Shown here in pieces: positions 1-5,939 of a stretch of 14,581 nucleotides of DNA. How positions within the stretch are numbered: the stretch's first letter is position 1; every line of letters starts with the position of its first letter. The notes beneath the pieces were generated by a model. That model was not told where the DNA came from. It saw only the letters and a list, made by a program, of their open reading frames with translations, and made no database searches. The position numbers and the translations under genes were made by a program. Location: NCBI GenBank assembly GCA_934754775.1, contig CAKVIM010000028.1:1-14581 (forward strand), read 5' to 3'. The DNA is from an uncultured Candidatus Melainabacteria bacterium (GTDB lineage: Bacteria > Cyanobacteriota > Vampirovibrionia > Gastranaerophilales > Gastranaerophilaceae).

Positions 1-45
1 GTTTTGCCCGTAGGGGACTAAACATCTTTTGCGTTAATAAAAAGT

Positions 46-66
46 AGGTTGGGGTTTCACCCAAAC
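46..66. repeat. Short dispersed repeat (GGGGTTTCACCC block)
   Basis: The block reading GGTTGGGGTTTCACCCAAAC recurs in inverted orientation inside the large repeat element at about 5711-5738, where it forms a small hairpin (GGGGT, TTC, ACCCC). The preceding bases (1-20) contain a CCCGTAGGG palindrome resembling other repeat blocks in the window. No gene is visible in 1-94. Confidence 0.5.
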
Positions 67-79
67 AATAATTATATGA

Positions 80-120
80 ACATTAAAATATAAAGAAGCC
101 CCCGCATAAGCGGGGGCTTC
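80..120 (-). terminator. Rho-independent terminator of flagellin A
   Basis: A perfect 11-bp stem (95-105 with 110-120, loop ATAA, GC-rich) lies 20 bp beyond the flagellin A stop codon. On the minus strand it is followed by the T-rich run CTTTATATTTTAA. On the plus strand the next bases are not T-rich, so it acts on the flagellin transcript. Confidence 0.9.
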
Positions 121-139
121 AATACACTATCTAAGAAAT

Positions 140-1237
140 CTAGATTAAATTCAAAGCTATGCTTGGTGTTTGGTTTGCAGTTGCCAACAATGTTGCAGTT
201 GATTGTTGCAGAATCTGATACTTAATAAAGTTTGATGATTCTGTTGCTACATCAGCATCTTTGATAGATGAATTTGCTGATACAATGTTCTCCTTTTGTA
301 CACTTATCGCATCAACAGCAGACTCAACTCTGTTCATATAAGCACCGATTAATGCTGTTCTTGCTGATACGTTTTCGATTGCGTCATCAATGAATGATAA
401 GAATTCACGAGCTGTTGCATCATCTGTATAAACAGCATCACAAATAGCTGTCAAACAGCTGATATTCTTACTACCTTTTCTTATATCTTGCCAATCATAC
501 TTTTTATCACCAATTTTTTCGTATTTTTTAGCGTCGCTGTAATCATACTCTCTACCGTCAGATGATGTGTATTTTTTATCACCTTCAACTCTTGCTTTTA
601 AAGCTGTCGTATCAGTTCCATCATTTCTTTCATACCATTTTTGTCCGGCTGCAGTTGTTCCATTATGTTTATTATTAGAGTTTCCACTCATAAATAATGC
701 TGTAATTGTAGTTGATTTAAAAATTGAAGAGTCTAAGTTGATAATATTATTTTTACCGGAATTGTTACTTATTTGTAGGTTTATACCGTTTCCTGATGTT
801 GCAGCTACACTTGTACCGTCTAAAAGTTTAATACCGTTAAAGTCAATAACTGTACATAGACGGTTAATTTCTTCCATTCTTTGTTGAACTTCTGTTTTTA
901 TTGCGTTCAAAGATGAAGTACCATAAGTGCCGTTGGCTGCTTGTTCGGTCAAATCTCTAATACGTTGTAAGTAATCTCCAACAATATCCAAAACGCCTTC
1001 AGCTGTATCCAATAGTGATAAGCCCATTGATGCGTTTGCTTCAGCTACGTCATAGCCTGAAATTTGAGCCTCCATTAAAGTTGATACAGCAGAACCCGCT
1101 GCGTCATCTTTACCGGAGTTGATTCTGTAGCCTGTTGATAATCTTTCCATTGCCCTGTTCATACCAGTTGTAGCTGATGACAAGTTCTTTTGTGCCGTTA
1201 GTGAGGCAAGGTTTGTGTTGATAGTGATTGAAGCCAT
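140..1237 (-). CDS. Flagellin A (flagellar filament subunit)
   Basis: Flagellin, exported through the flagellar type III channel and polymerised into the filament; 365 residues. The N-terminal D0/D1 region (1-140) begins MASITINTNL, contains the conserved LQRIRDLTEQAANGT at 90-104 and FNGIKLL at 133-139. The C-terminal D1/D0 helices (about 275-365) end in ATLLATANQTPSIALNLI. The middle (about 170-270) is a variable, surface-exposed domain rich in Lys, Tyr and Asp, with GDKKY occurring twice (219-223 and 243-247). Three cysteines (128, 261, 266) are unusual for a flagellin. I chose the ATG at 1237 because AGGAGA (1245-1250) sits just upstream and the protein then starts with the canonical flagellin N-terminus; an in-frame ATG at 1279 would add 14 atypical residues. 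The gene is monocistronic, with a terminator at 80-120. No FliA-type promoter is convincing upstream. Confidence 0.97.
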   Translation of the reverse strand: MASITINTNLASLTAQKNLSSATTGMNRAMERLSTGYRINSGKDDAAGSAVSTLMEAQISGYDVAEANASMGLSLLDTAEGVLDIVGDYLQRIRDLTEQAANGTYGTSSLNAIKTEVQQRMEEINRLCTVIDFNGIKLLDGTSVAATSGNGINLQISNNSGKNNIINLDSSIFKSTTITALFMSGNSNNKHNGTTAAGQKWYERNDGTDTTALKARVEGDKKYTSSDGREYDYSDAKKYEKIGDKKYDWQDIRKGSKNISCLTAICDAVYTDDATAREFLSFIDDAIENVSARTALIGAYMNRVESAVDAISVQKENIVSANSSIKDADVATESSNFIKYQILQQSTATLLATANQTPSIALNLI

Positions 1238-1274
1238 AATGTGATCTCCTTTTCTTAAATTTTCTTCCATGAAC

Positions 1275-1344
1275 GTCACAAAAATTTAGCCGTTTTAAAT
1301 CCGGCAATAATAGCTGTGACAGTTGTCCGAGGAATTTTATTCCT
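1275..1344 (-). other. Structured 5' leader of flagellin A
   Basis: The 187-bp gap between lepB and flagellin A holds nested inverted repeats on the transcript side. GTCACA (1275-1280) pairs with TGTGAC (1315-1320) around an inner GCCG/CGGC pair (1289-1292, 1302-1305). A second perfect hairpin, AGGAAT/ATTCCT, lies at 1330-1344. Neither has a T-tract, so a leader structure is more likely than a terminator. A riboswitch class is not recognised. Confidence 0.35.
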
Positions 1345-1424
1345 TCACACTATCATAATAAATGTATATTATTAATTTTGGAATTCTAATATAGTTAGAA
1401 CTTTCTCAAACTAAAGGTGGATAT

Positions 1425-2063
1425 TTATAGCCCCTTGATGTGTGTAAAAGGCCAGAAAACAAACACCGCTTTTCCAATAAATCTTTCTTTTGGTAAAGTT
1501 CCCCAGAAACGGCTATCCATAGAATTGCCTCGATTATCGCCCATCATGAAATACTGTCCTTGAGGTATAACAAGCGGACCGCAATACATGTCAGCCTTGC
1601 ATTTATGGAAATCATATTCGCTCATAATATAATCTTCCTGCAACGGCTCATCATTGATATAAACCTTATAAGCACCGTTTTCACCTTGTCTTATCTCAAG
1701 TTTTTCCCCCGGGAGTCCGACAACACGTTTAATGTAAGCTGTATCTTTGCAGAAAAATCCTGTTAGTCGACTAAATACAGCCCACGGAGTGGTTTGGAGC
1801 TTAACAAACGGTGGGTAAAAAATCATAACATCACCACGTTTTGGAGAATTCTCAAAATGGTGATTAGTTATCAGATTAGGAAATTTTGTCAATTTTTCGA
1901 CAACAATTCTATCCCCTTCCACGAGAGTCGGACGCATAGAGCCTGATGGAATCCATCTTAACTCTGCAATAAAAAACCTTATTAATATAACAGCAACCAC
2001 GACGAATACAATCGTATCAACTGTTTCTTTTAAATTTGCTTTAAATTTTTCTTTGTCAATCAT
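1425..2063 (-). CDS. lepB: Signal peptidase I (S26 family)
   Basis: Membrane-bound serine protease that removes signal peptides from Sec- and Tat-exported proteins. It has 212 residues, a usual length for Gram-positive-like and cyanobacterial enzymes. One N-terminal membrane segment (about 17-33) is followed by box B, SGSMRPTL, with nucleophile Ser42; box D, YIKRVVGLPGE, with general base Lys112; and box E, GDNRGNSMDSRFWG, at 175-188. All catalytic elements are intact. The start ATG overlaps the stop of the upstream polyprenyl synthetase as ATGA, which indicates translational coupling in a two-gene operon; the Shine-Dalgarno match is weak, as expected for coupling. A substrate link between the two proteins is not implied. 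Confidence 0.96.
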   Translation of the reverse strand: MIDKEKFKANLKETVDTIVFVVVAVILIRFFIAELRWIPSGSMRPTLVEGDRIVVEKLTKFPNLITNHHFENSPKRGDVMIFYPPFVKLQTTPWAVFSRLTGFFCKDTAYIKRVVGLPGEKLEIRQGENGAYKVYINDEPLQEDYIMSEYDFHKCKADMYCGPLVIPQGQYFMMGDNRGNSMDSRFWGTLPKERFIGKAVFVFWPFTHIKGL

Positions 2064-2851
2064 AATAACCCTAATAAATCCTCTAACCCGTTTGAATACT
2101 TATTCACAGGCAAATCCCTTATCTCTTCTTGAATCTTCTTTAAATAATTATCTATTAAAATATTTGTTTTTTCAATCCCTAATATATCTTTAGGAGTGAA
2201 TATTCCATTCTGCTTATCAGCTTCAGCTGAAACTTTCTCCAAATCATTCTTTAACTGAAATAGTATCCCAAAATTTTTTCCGAATTCTTCTGCTTTATGT
2301 ATATCTAATCCTAAAATAAGTGCGTTTGATTTAATAATAGCTTCAAAAAGTGCTGCGGTTTTTCCTTCTGCAATTTGGATATATTCATCAATTTGCGGAA
2401 CTTTGCCACGCAAAGAATATTGCAAAAATTCCGCTTCGCTCATTTTTCTGATACAATTTTGGAATATTTTTATTACATCCCAATTATTTTCTTTAATAAG
2501 CTTTTCTGTAACGATTGATAATAACCAATCGCCAGCCAGAATTGAAACATGTGGAGAAAACTTTTTCCAAAATGAAAGTTCCCCTCTTCGATTTTCAGAG
2601 CCGTCTAAAACGTCGTCGTGGAGCAAAGATGCGTTATGTATAAGTTCCCCAATTGTCAAAATATTTACTGAAGGATTTTTCCCCAACGCCCTTATATACA
2701 GAGCTGAAACCAATGTCCTTATTCTTTTTGTCGGACTATTGAGAAAATCTTTAAGTTCATCAAAAATATCGCTTTTTACATCTGTAATCAGCGAAAGTTC
2801 TTTTTGAACTCCAAATATCTCCTCTTCAACGATTTTTTCTAAATTCTTCAT
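2060..2851 (-). CDS. Polyprenyl synthetase family protein (short, atypical)
   Basis: Trans-isoprenyl diphosphate synthase fold, which condenses isopentenyl diphosphate onto an allylic primer to build isoprenoid chains. It has 263 residues, against roughly 300-330 for typical family members. Visible landmarks are KRIR at 42-45 (the pyrophosphate-binding GKRLRP region, with the Gly and Pro lost), the first aspartate-rich motif LLHDDVLDGSENRRG (DDVLD 79-83), and GKTAALFE (163-170). The second aspartate-rich motif, normally DDxxD, reads NDLEK (202-206), so two of its three acidic metal ligands are missing. The protein may therefore be a divergent or regulatory subunit, or have altered activity; chain length cannot be assigned. 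It is the first gene of an operon with lepB. No Shine-Dalgarno precedes ATG, and an extended -10 box lies 7 nt upstream, so a leaderless mRNA is likely. Confidence 0.88.
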   Translation of the reverse strand: MKNLEKIVEEEIFGVQKELSLITDVKSDIFDELKDFLNSPTKRIRTLVSALYIRALGKNPSVNILTIGELIHNASLLHDDVLDGSENRRGELSFWKKFSPHVSILAGDWLLSIVTEKLIKENNWDVIKIFQNCIRKMSEAEFLQYSLRGKVPQIDEYIQIAEGKTAALFEAIIKSNALILGLDIHKAEEFGKNFGILFQLKNDLEKVSAEADKQNGIFTPKDILGIEKTNILIDNYLKKIQEEIRDLPVNKYSNGLEDLLGLL

Positions 2852-2858
2852 ATTAAAG

Positions 2859-2867
2859 ATACTAGCA
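2859..2867 (-). promoter_or_regulatory. Extended -10 promoter of polyprenyl synthetase-lepB operon
   Basis: The minus strand reads TGC-TAGTAT, then 7 nt, then ATG. Initiation 6-8 nt past the -10 box would place the mRNA 5' end at or next to the start codon. There is no Shine-Dalgarno. The same layout occurs before ruvB and the glycosyltransferase gene. Confidence 0.6.
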
Positions 2868-2963
2868 TAAAGCAGTTTAGAATAATACTCTCTAAACGGT
2901 TAAAGCACCTAACCTTTATCTTGGATTATTTGGTGTGTCGATAGAGTAACGTCTGACCTACTC

Positions 2964-3010
2964 CTTACAAGGTTGACACCTCACCCTAACCCTCTCCTCT
3001 AAGGAGAGGG
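2964..3010. repeat. Dispersed palindromic repeat, copy A
   Basis: Contains CTTACAAGG, GTTGACACCTCACCCTAAC and a perfect 8-bp hairpin, CCCTCTCC-TCTAA-GGAGAGGG (2990-3010). Related copies lie at 4381-4420, 5305-5335, 5751-5810, 5849-5894, 12146-12232 and 14311-14382. Confidence 0.8.
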
Positions 3011-3017
3011 AAATAGC

Positions 3018-3056
3018 AAAAGAAAGGGCGAGAAGTAAAACTTCTCGCCCTTCTTT
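3018..3056 (-). terminator. Terminator of flagellin B
   Basis: A perfect 12-bp stem, AAGGGCGAGAAG with CTTCTCGCCCTT (3024-3035 and 3041-3052, loop TAAAA), lies about 70 bp after the flagellin B stop. On the minus strand it is followed by TCTTTTGC, and on the plus strand by CTTTTAC, so it could work both ways. The only transcript reaching it from a known gene is flagellin B. Confidence 0.8.
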
Positions 3057-3119
3057 TACAGAATTCCCTAATCAACGAACTAGCATGATTTTTTAGTTCT
3101 ATCCATGCTGCACCGACCG

Positions 3120-4175
3120 TTAGATTAAGTTCAACGCAATACTTGGAGTTTGGTTTGCAGTAGCTAGCAATGTTGCTGAAGCTTGTTGCAAGATTTGTGC
3201 CTGAATGTAGTTTGAAGATTCAGATGCAACGTCAGTATCTCTAAGTGTTGATAGTGAAGATGTCAAGTTTTGAGATTGAACATCGATTGCAGAAAGTGCT
3301 GATTCTACTCTGTTTTGAGCAGCACCAATTGCAGTTGTTCTTCTTGAAATCTCATCAATTGCGTTATCTATGAAACCTAACATAGCTGAAGCACCATAAG
3401 TGTTTTTAACATCTGCCATTAGAGTGTATGAATCTTTTGTCTTATCATAAACAAGTCCGGAACAAGCTGCAGCAAGAGCTTTTAGACCTTCTTCTTTTGA
3501 TAAGTCAACTGTACCACCACCCTTAACGGCTTTTGCTAAGGCATCTGAAAGGTTATAATCTTTTGCGGTAGCGTTACCTTGTGCATCTCTGTCAAATACT
3601 TGAGTTTTACCTTCTTTAAACAAAGCACTGATTTTTGCACTCTTGAACAAAGAAACGTCAAGGTTAATTACACTTGCAGAGTCTGAATACAAACCTACTT
3701 GTAGATTTAGCCCTCTGCTTGTCATACCTGTACCTTCTGGGGTTCCATCTTTTTGATAAGACATTAACTTAATACCATTGAATTCAGAGTTAGAAGCAAT
3801 TCTGTTAATTTCTTGAAGTCTTGCATGAATTTCAGACTGAATTGATTTCAATGAAGATGAACCGTAAGTACCGTTTGCAGCTTGTTCGGTCAAATCTCTG
3901 ATACGTTGCAAGTGGCTTGTTAACAAACTGTAGCTTTGTTCTGCAGTTGTCAATAAGTCAGCACCTGTTGATGCGTTATCTGCGGCTACATCCAAAGTGC
4001 TAATTTGTGTATTCCATGTGTTAGCAATAGAATAACCTGCAGCGTTGTCTTTTGCTTGGTTAATCTTATAGCCCGTAGTCATACGTTCTATTGATTTGTT
4101 CAAGCTATTCGTCGCACTGTTCAAATTTCTTTGTGTGATGATTGACGAAATGTTTGTGTTGATTGTGAGTGTCAT
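3120..4175 (-). CDS. Flagellin B (flagellar filament subunit)
   Basis: A second flagellin of 351 residues, paralogous to the one at 140-1237. The N-terminal D0/D1 region starts MTLTINTNIS and carries LQRIRDLTEQAANGT at 89-103 and FNGIKLM at 132-138. The C-terminal helices end in ATLLATANQTPSIALNLI, identical to flagellin A over these 18 residues. Between them lies a variable domain (about 140-260) that shares the pattern NLDxSxFKSxxIxALFxxG with flagellin A (171-189) but is otherwise different. One cysteine (238) is present. The start is fixed by AAGGAGAT 8 nt upstream and by the canonical N-terminus. It is monocistronic, with a leader of about 130 nt or more and a strong terminator at 3018-3056. 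Both paralogues probably contribute to one filament; which is the major subunit cannot be told from sequence. Confidence 0.97.
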   Translation of the reverse strand: MTLTINTNISSIITQRNLNSATNSLNKSIERMTTGYKINQAKDNAAGYSIANTWNTQISTLDVAADNASTGADLLTTAEQSYSLLTSHLQRIRDLTEQAANGTYGSSSLKSIQSEIHARLQEINRIASNSEFNGIKLMSYQKDGTPEGTGMTSRGLNLQVGLYSDSASVINLDVSLFKSAKISALFKEGKTQVFDRDAQGNATAKDYNLSDALAKAVKGGGTVDLSKEEGLKALAAACSGLVYDKTKDSYTLMADVKNTYGASAMLGFIDNAIDEISRRTTAIGAAQNRVESALSAIDVQSQNLTSSLSTLRDTDVASESSNYIQAQILQQASATLLATANQTPSIALNLI

Positions 4176-4214
4176 AGTTGGATCTCCTTTCTCTTTTCTC
4201 GATACGTACTTAAA

Positions 4215-4253
4215 TTACTGCACTTTCCGTGTGCAGCCTTCTATGTTACTCAT
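4215..4253 (-). other. Possible 12-codon leader ORF and hairpin in flagellin B 5' leader
   Basis: The minus-strand leader contains ATG (4253) followed by 11 further sense codons (MSNIEGCTRKVQ) and TAA (4217-4215). Its last half coincides with a perfect hairpin, CTGCAC-ACGGAAA-GTGCAG (4218-4236). The site upstream is only a weak Shine-Dalgarno. It may be chance; it is recorded because ORF and hairpin coincide. Confidence 0.2.
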
Positions 4254-4281
4254 TTTTCTTCTAATTAATTTCTGTACTCCT

Positions 4282-4319
4282 AAAAAAAGCACAGTTTCTC
4301 CTGTGACTGTCTTATTATA
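4282..4319 (-). promoter_or_regulatory. Possible flagellin B promoter and 5' terminator-like hairpin
   Basis: A consensus -10 box, TATAAT (4319-4314, minus strand, preceded by TG), lacks a good -35. Immediately downstream the transcript would form CACAG-GAGAAA-CTGTG (4305-4290) followed by C and seven T residues (4288-4282), the form of a small intrinsic terminator or attenuator. An alternative sigma-70-like pair, TTGCAA-N18-TATATA, lies further upstream at about 4612-4641. Confidence 0.35.
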
Positions 4320-4380
4320 CAAAACAGCCTTACTAAGCCTGTGAAACCACACGGCTTTTCATCTCTCTTTCTTAGTCGTT

Positions 4381-4420
4381 CCCTCGCCTAACCGGAGAGG
4401 GGGTGTTTTCCCACAAGGGT
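4381..4420. repeat. Dispersed palindromic repeat, copy B (degenerate)
   Basis: CCCTCGCCTAACCGGAGAGG, then GGGTGTTTTCCCACAAGGG. It is a diverged member of the family at 2964 and 12146, lying in the leader of flagellin B. The rest of 4176-4767 contains a hairpin (AAGCC/GGCTT, about 4332-4354) and AT-rich promoter DNA, with no further gene seen. Confidence 0.55.
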
Positions 4421-4720
4421 ATTATCACCTATGTACTTATTGACTCTTTGTATACATCCTCAAACAACAAGCATTTACCCTTTGATATTTAAACGATTTA
4501 CTACACATTTTTCATAAGCTTGCCCGCATCCTTTGCTTGCTCCACTTACTCAAAACATACATTCCATGTATTTTAAGAAGATGCCTTCTTATTTACTCAT
4601 TAGATTTGTGATATATACTTCTTACACTAACATTATTGCAACACTATATAACAAAAGTAAACTCTTTCTTCCTATTTTTTTACAAATCTTTATAGAAGTT
4701 AAAAAATCTTAATAAAAAAA

Positions 4721-4752
4721 GGCAATTATTGAGAAGATAATTACTTTATATA
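4721..4752 (+). promoter_or_regulatory. Shared upstream element of orphan genes (copy 1)
   Basis: GGCAATT (4721-4727), 15 nt, ACTTTATATA (4743-4752). The same two blocks with identical 15-nt spacing occur upstream of the orphan genes starting at 11536 (minus) and 12884 (plus). The register of the -10 box is uncertain here, because the TATATATA run abuts the Shine-Dalgarno AAGGAG (4756-4761). Confidence 0.55.
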
Positions 4753-4767
4753 TATAAGGAGAGTATT

Positions 4768-5298
4768 ATGCATACGGATATTAATTCACTTTCTAAAAAT
4801 CAAGTTACATATAAAGGTAAACCATACACCGTCCATACTAATACTGACGGAGAAAAATACATTGTCGTTGACGGTAGGCGTTGCAACCTCAACGATATAT
4901 TTGGTATGAATGAACAAATAAGACAAAAGTTGGTCAAAACTCCACAGGATATGATTAACTATTACAATGATTTATTAGAAAAAAGTGAAGAAAAGAAAGC
5001 TGATTTAAAAACTCAAGCTCTCGGAATATGCAAACAATTAAAAAATATGAAAAATGCTTTGCATCAATATTTGACAAGTATAAATGTAAGAAGCGTATCT
5101 GATATTACTGATAGCCGTCAGCAAAAAGAAGCAAAAATATATACGACAAATATTTCAGATTTGACTAGTGCTAAGACATCTAATTCAAACAGATTTTATT
5201 CAGCTTGTATGGATTCATTCCAATACGCACTCGACGGAGGCAAGTGGTTAAATCAATATTCTTTAGCTGAAGCTATTGCAAAGAATTTGATGGGTTAA
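4768..5298 (+). CDS. Orphan protein of unknown function
   Basis: I do not recognise this 176-residue protein. It has no signal peptide or membrane segment. Residues 13-36 look like a small beta module (VTYKGKPYTVHTNTDGEKYI), followed by an Asn/Asp/Gln-rich helical region with a probable coiled coil at about 62-102 (KTPQDMINYYNDLLEKSEEK and onward) and a polar C-terminal helix. Cysteines are at 39, 88 and 147. The start is supported by AAGGAG 6 nt before ATG. It stands alone between the divergent flagellin B and a large repeat element, and is preceded by an upstream element shared with the orphan genes at 11021-11536 and 12884-14029, which suggests joint expression. A link to flagella rests only on adjacency. 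Confidence 0.85.
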   Translation: MHTDINSLSKNQVTYKGKPYTVHTNTDGEKYIVVDGRRCNLNDIFGMNEQIRQKLVKTPQDMINYYNDLLEKSEEKKADLKTQALGICKQLKNMKNALHQYLTSINVRSVSDITDSRQQKEAKIYTTNISDLTSAKTSNSNRFYSACMDSFQYALDGGKWLNQYSLAEAIAKNLMG

Positions 5299-5304
5299 AA
5301 TTAT

Positions 5305-5335
5305 ACCCTCGCCAATTAGAGAGGGTTAGGGCGAG
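5305..5335. repeat. Dispersed palindromic repeat, copy C
   Basis: ACCCTC (5305-5310) and GAGGGT (5321-5326) form a short hairpin, followed by TAGGGCGAG. It lies 7 bp after the orphan gene's stop and forms the left edge of the large repeat element. It could serve as an mRNA 3' end structure, but has no T-tract. Confidence 0.55.
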
Positions 5336-5695
5336 CACTGCGAGCGTGCAGCGATTAGCTGCAATAGCGAGCGTAAAAGTGCAGGCTCTGCCTGCGATAA
5401 CTATTTAATCCACAACCGTAAGGTTGTAGAAAACAGTGCGTCATTTCTTTTCTTTTGCTTCGTTTTCTTTTCTTTTTTCGCAATAAAGAAAAGAAAATGA
5501 AGAATTATTTTGAAATAAAAAATATACTTTTCTTTCTCTTTTGTTGCGAAGAAGAAGAGAAAGAAAAGTTCCAAAAGAAAGAGAAAACACGCTATTGTTT
5601 CCTACGCCCTTCGGGCGTGGTTTGAATGGCTTTTGCAGGCGGAGCCTGCACTCTTTCACTCGCTATCGCAGCTAAACGCTGCACGCTCGTGGTGC
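5335..5695. repeat. Large inverted-repeat element with nested hairpins (MITE-like)
   Basis: Two 61-bp arms (5335-5395 and 5635-5695) are inverted copies matching at 53 of 61 positions. Between them lie three further palindromes: an 18-bp stem with one mismatch (5458-5475 with 5485-5502), a perfect 15-bp stem (5526-5540 with 5555-5569), and an ACGCCC-TTC-GGGCGT hairpin (5604-5618). Each arm itself contains GCAGC/GCTGC and GCAGGC/GCCTGC hairpins. The interior is strongly purine/pyrimidine asymmetric. There is no credible gene: the reading frames across it are low-complexity products of the repeats. A second copy (14311-14581) has the same order of blocks. Confidence 0.8.
5403..5519 (+). repeat. 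117-bp direct repeat, copy 1
   Basis: Begins ATTTAATCCACAACCGTAAG and matches 14465-14581 with 3 differences in 117 positions. It includes the hairpin ACAACC-GTAA-GGTTGT and the first polypyrimidine/polypurine stem. The second copy runs off the window end, so the full repeat is longer. Confidence 0.9.
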
Positions 5696-5750
5696 TAAAG
5701 AAGCTCAGGTTGTTGTTGGGGTGAAACCCCAATCTACATTCTTTATTTGT

Positions 5751-5810
5751 AACCCACCCGCATCCGTAACTCACATTCGTTCGAACGGCTGCGACCTCCC
5801 TATCTAGGAC
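5751..5810. repeat. Dispersed repeat block related to copy F
   Basis: ACCCACCCGCATCCGTAACT, then a GTTCGAACGGCTGCGACCTCC stretch. The order matches 14313-14366 (ACCTCACCCGCATTCGTACG, later CGACTGCGACCTCTCC). The flanking segment 5711-5738 carries the GGGGTGAAACCCC palindrome also found at 46-66. Confidence 0.6.
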
Positions 5811-5848
5811 TGTGTATGTAAAGACGTTCAATAATTGAGCTTTGCATT

Positions 5849-5894
5849 CCTTCCCTTATTAGGGAAGGTTAGGATGGGTGTCATCCCGTAAGGG
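5849..5894. repeat. Dispersed palindromic repeat, copy D
   Basis: Perfect hairpin CCTTCCCT-TATT-AGGGAAGG (5849-5868), then GTTAGGATGGGTGTCATCCCGTAAGGGC. It is the same module as copy A, in inverted order. It lies 46 bp beyond the glycosyltransferase stop. Confidence 0.7.
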
Positions 5895-5897
5895 CAC

Positions 5898-5939
5898 TAC
5901 CCCTTTACCCTTCATTTACCCCTTTACCCATTTACCCCT
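5898..5939. repeat. Short tandem repeat (TTTACCC)n
   Basis: About five imperfect units of TTTACCC or CTTTACCC end exactly at the stop codon of the glycosyltransferase gene. No function is apparent. Confidence 0.75.

Noticed and set aside
1238..1279. N-terminal extension of flagellin A to the ATG at 1279
   Set aside because: The extension contains the Shine-Dalgarno of the downstream ATG, and flagellins begin with a MA/MT-x-xINTN sequence, as found from 1237.
1110..1307. Minus-strand frame overlapping the flagellin A start
   Set aside because: It is an out-of-frame shadow of the flagellin N-terminus without its own signals.
1238..1424. FliA (sigma-28) promoter for flagellin A
   Set aside because: No TAAA...GCCGATAA pair with proper spacing is visible; TATATT (1393-1388) and TATGAT (1357-1352) lack matching -35 boxes.
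4176..4380. c-di-GMP or other known riboswitch before flagellin B
   Set aside because: The leader has hairpins, but the conserved core sequences of the GEMM classes could not be found by eye.
5441..5831. Two minus-strand reading frames across the polypurine region
   Set aside because: They are translations of hairpin repeats (Lys/Arg/Glu/Phe/Ser-rich low complexity), lack Shine-Dalgarno sites and overlap each other and the inverted arms.
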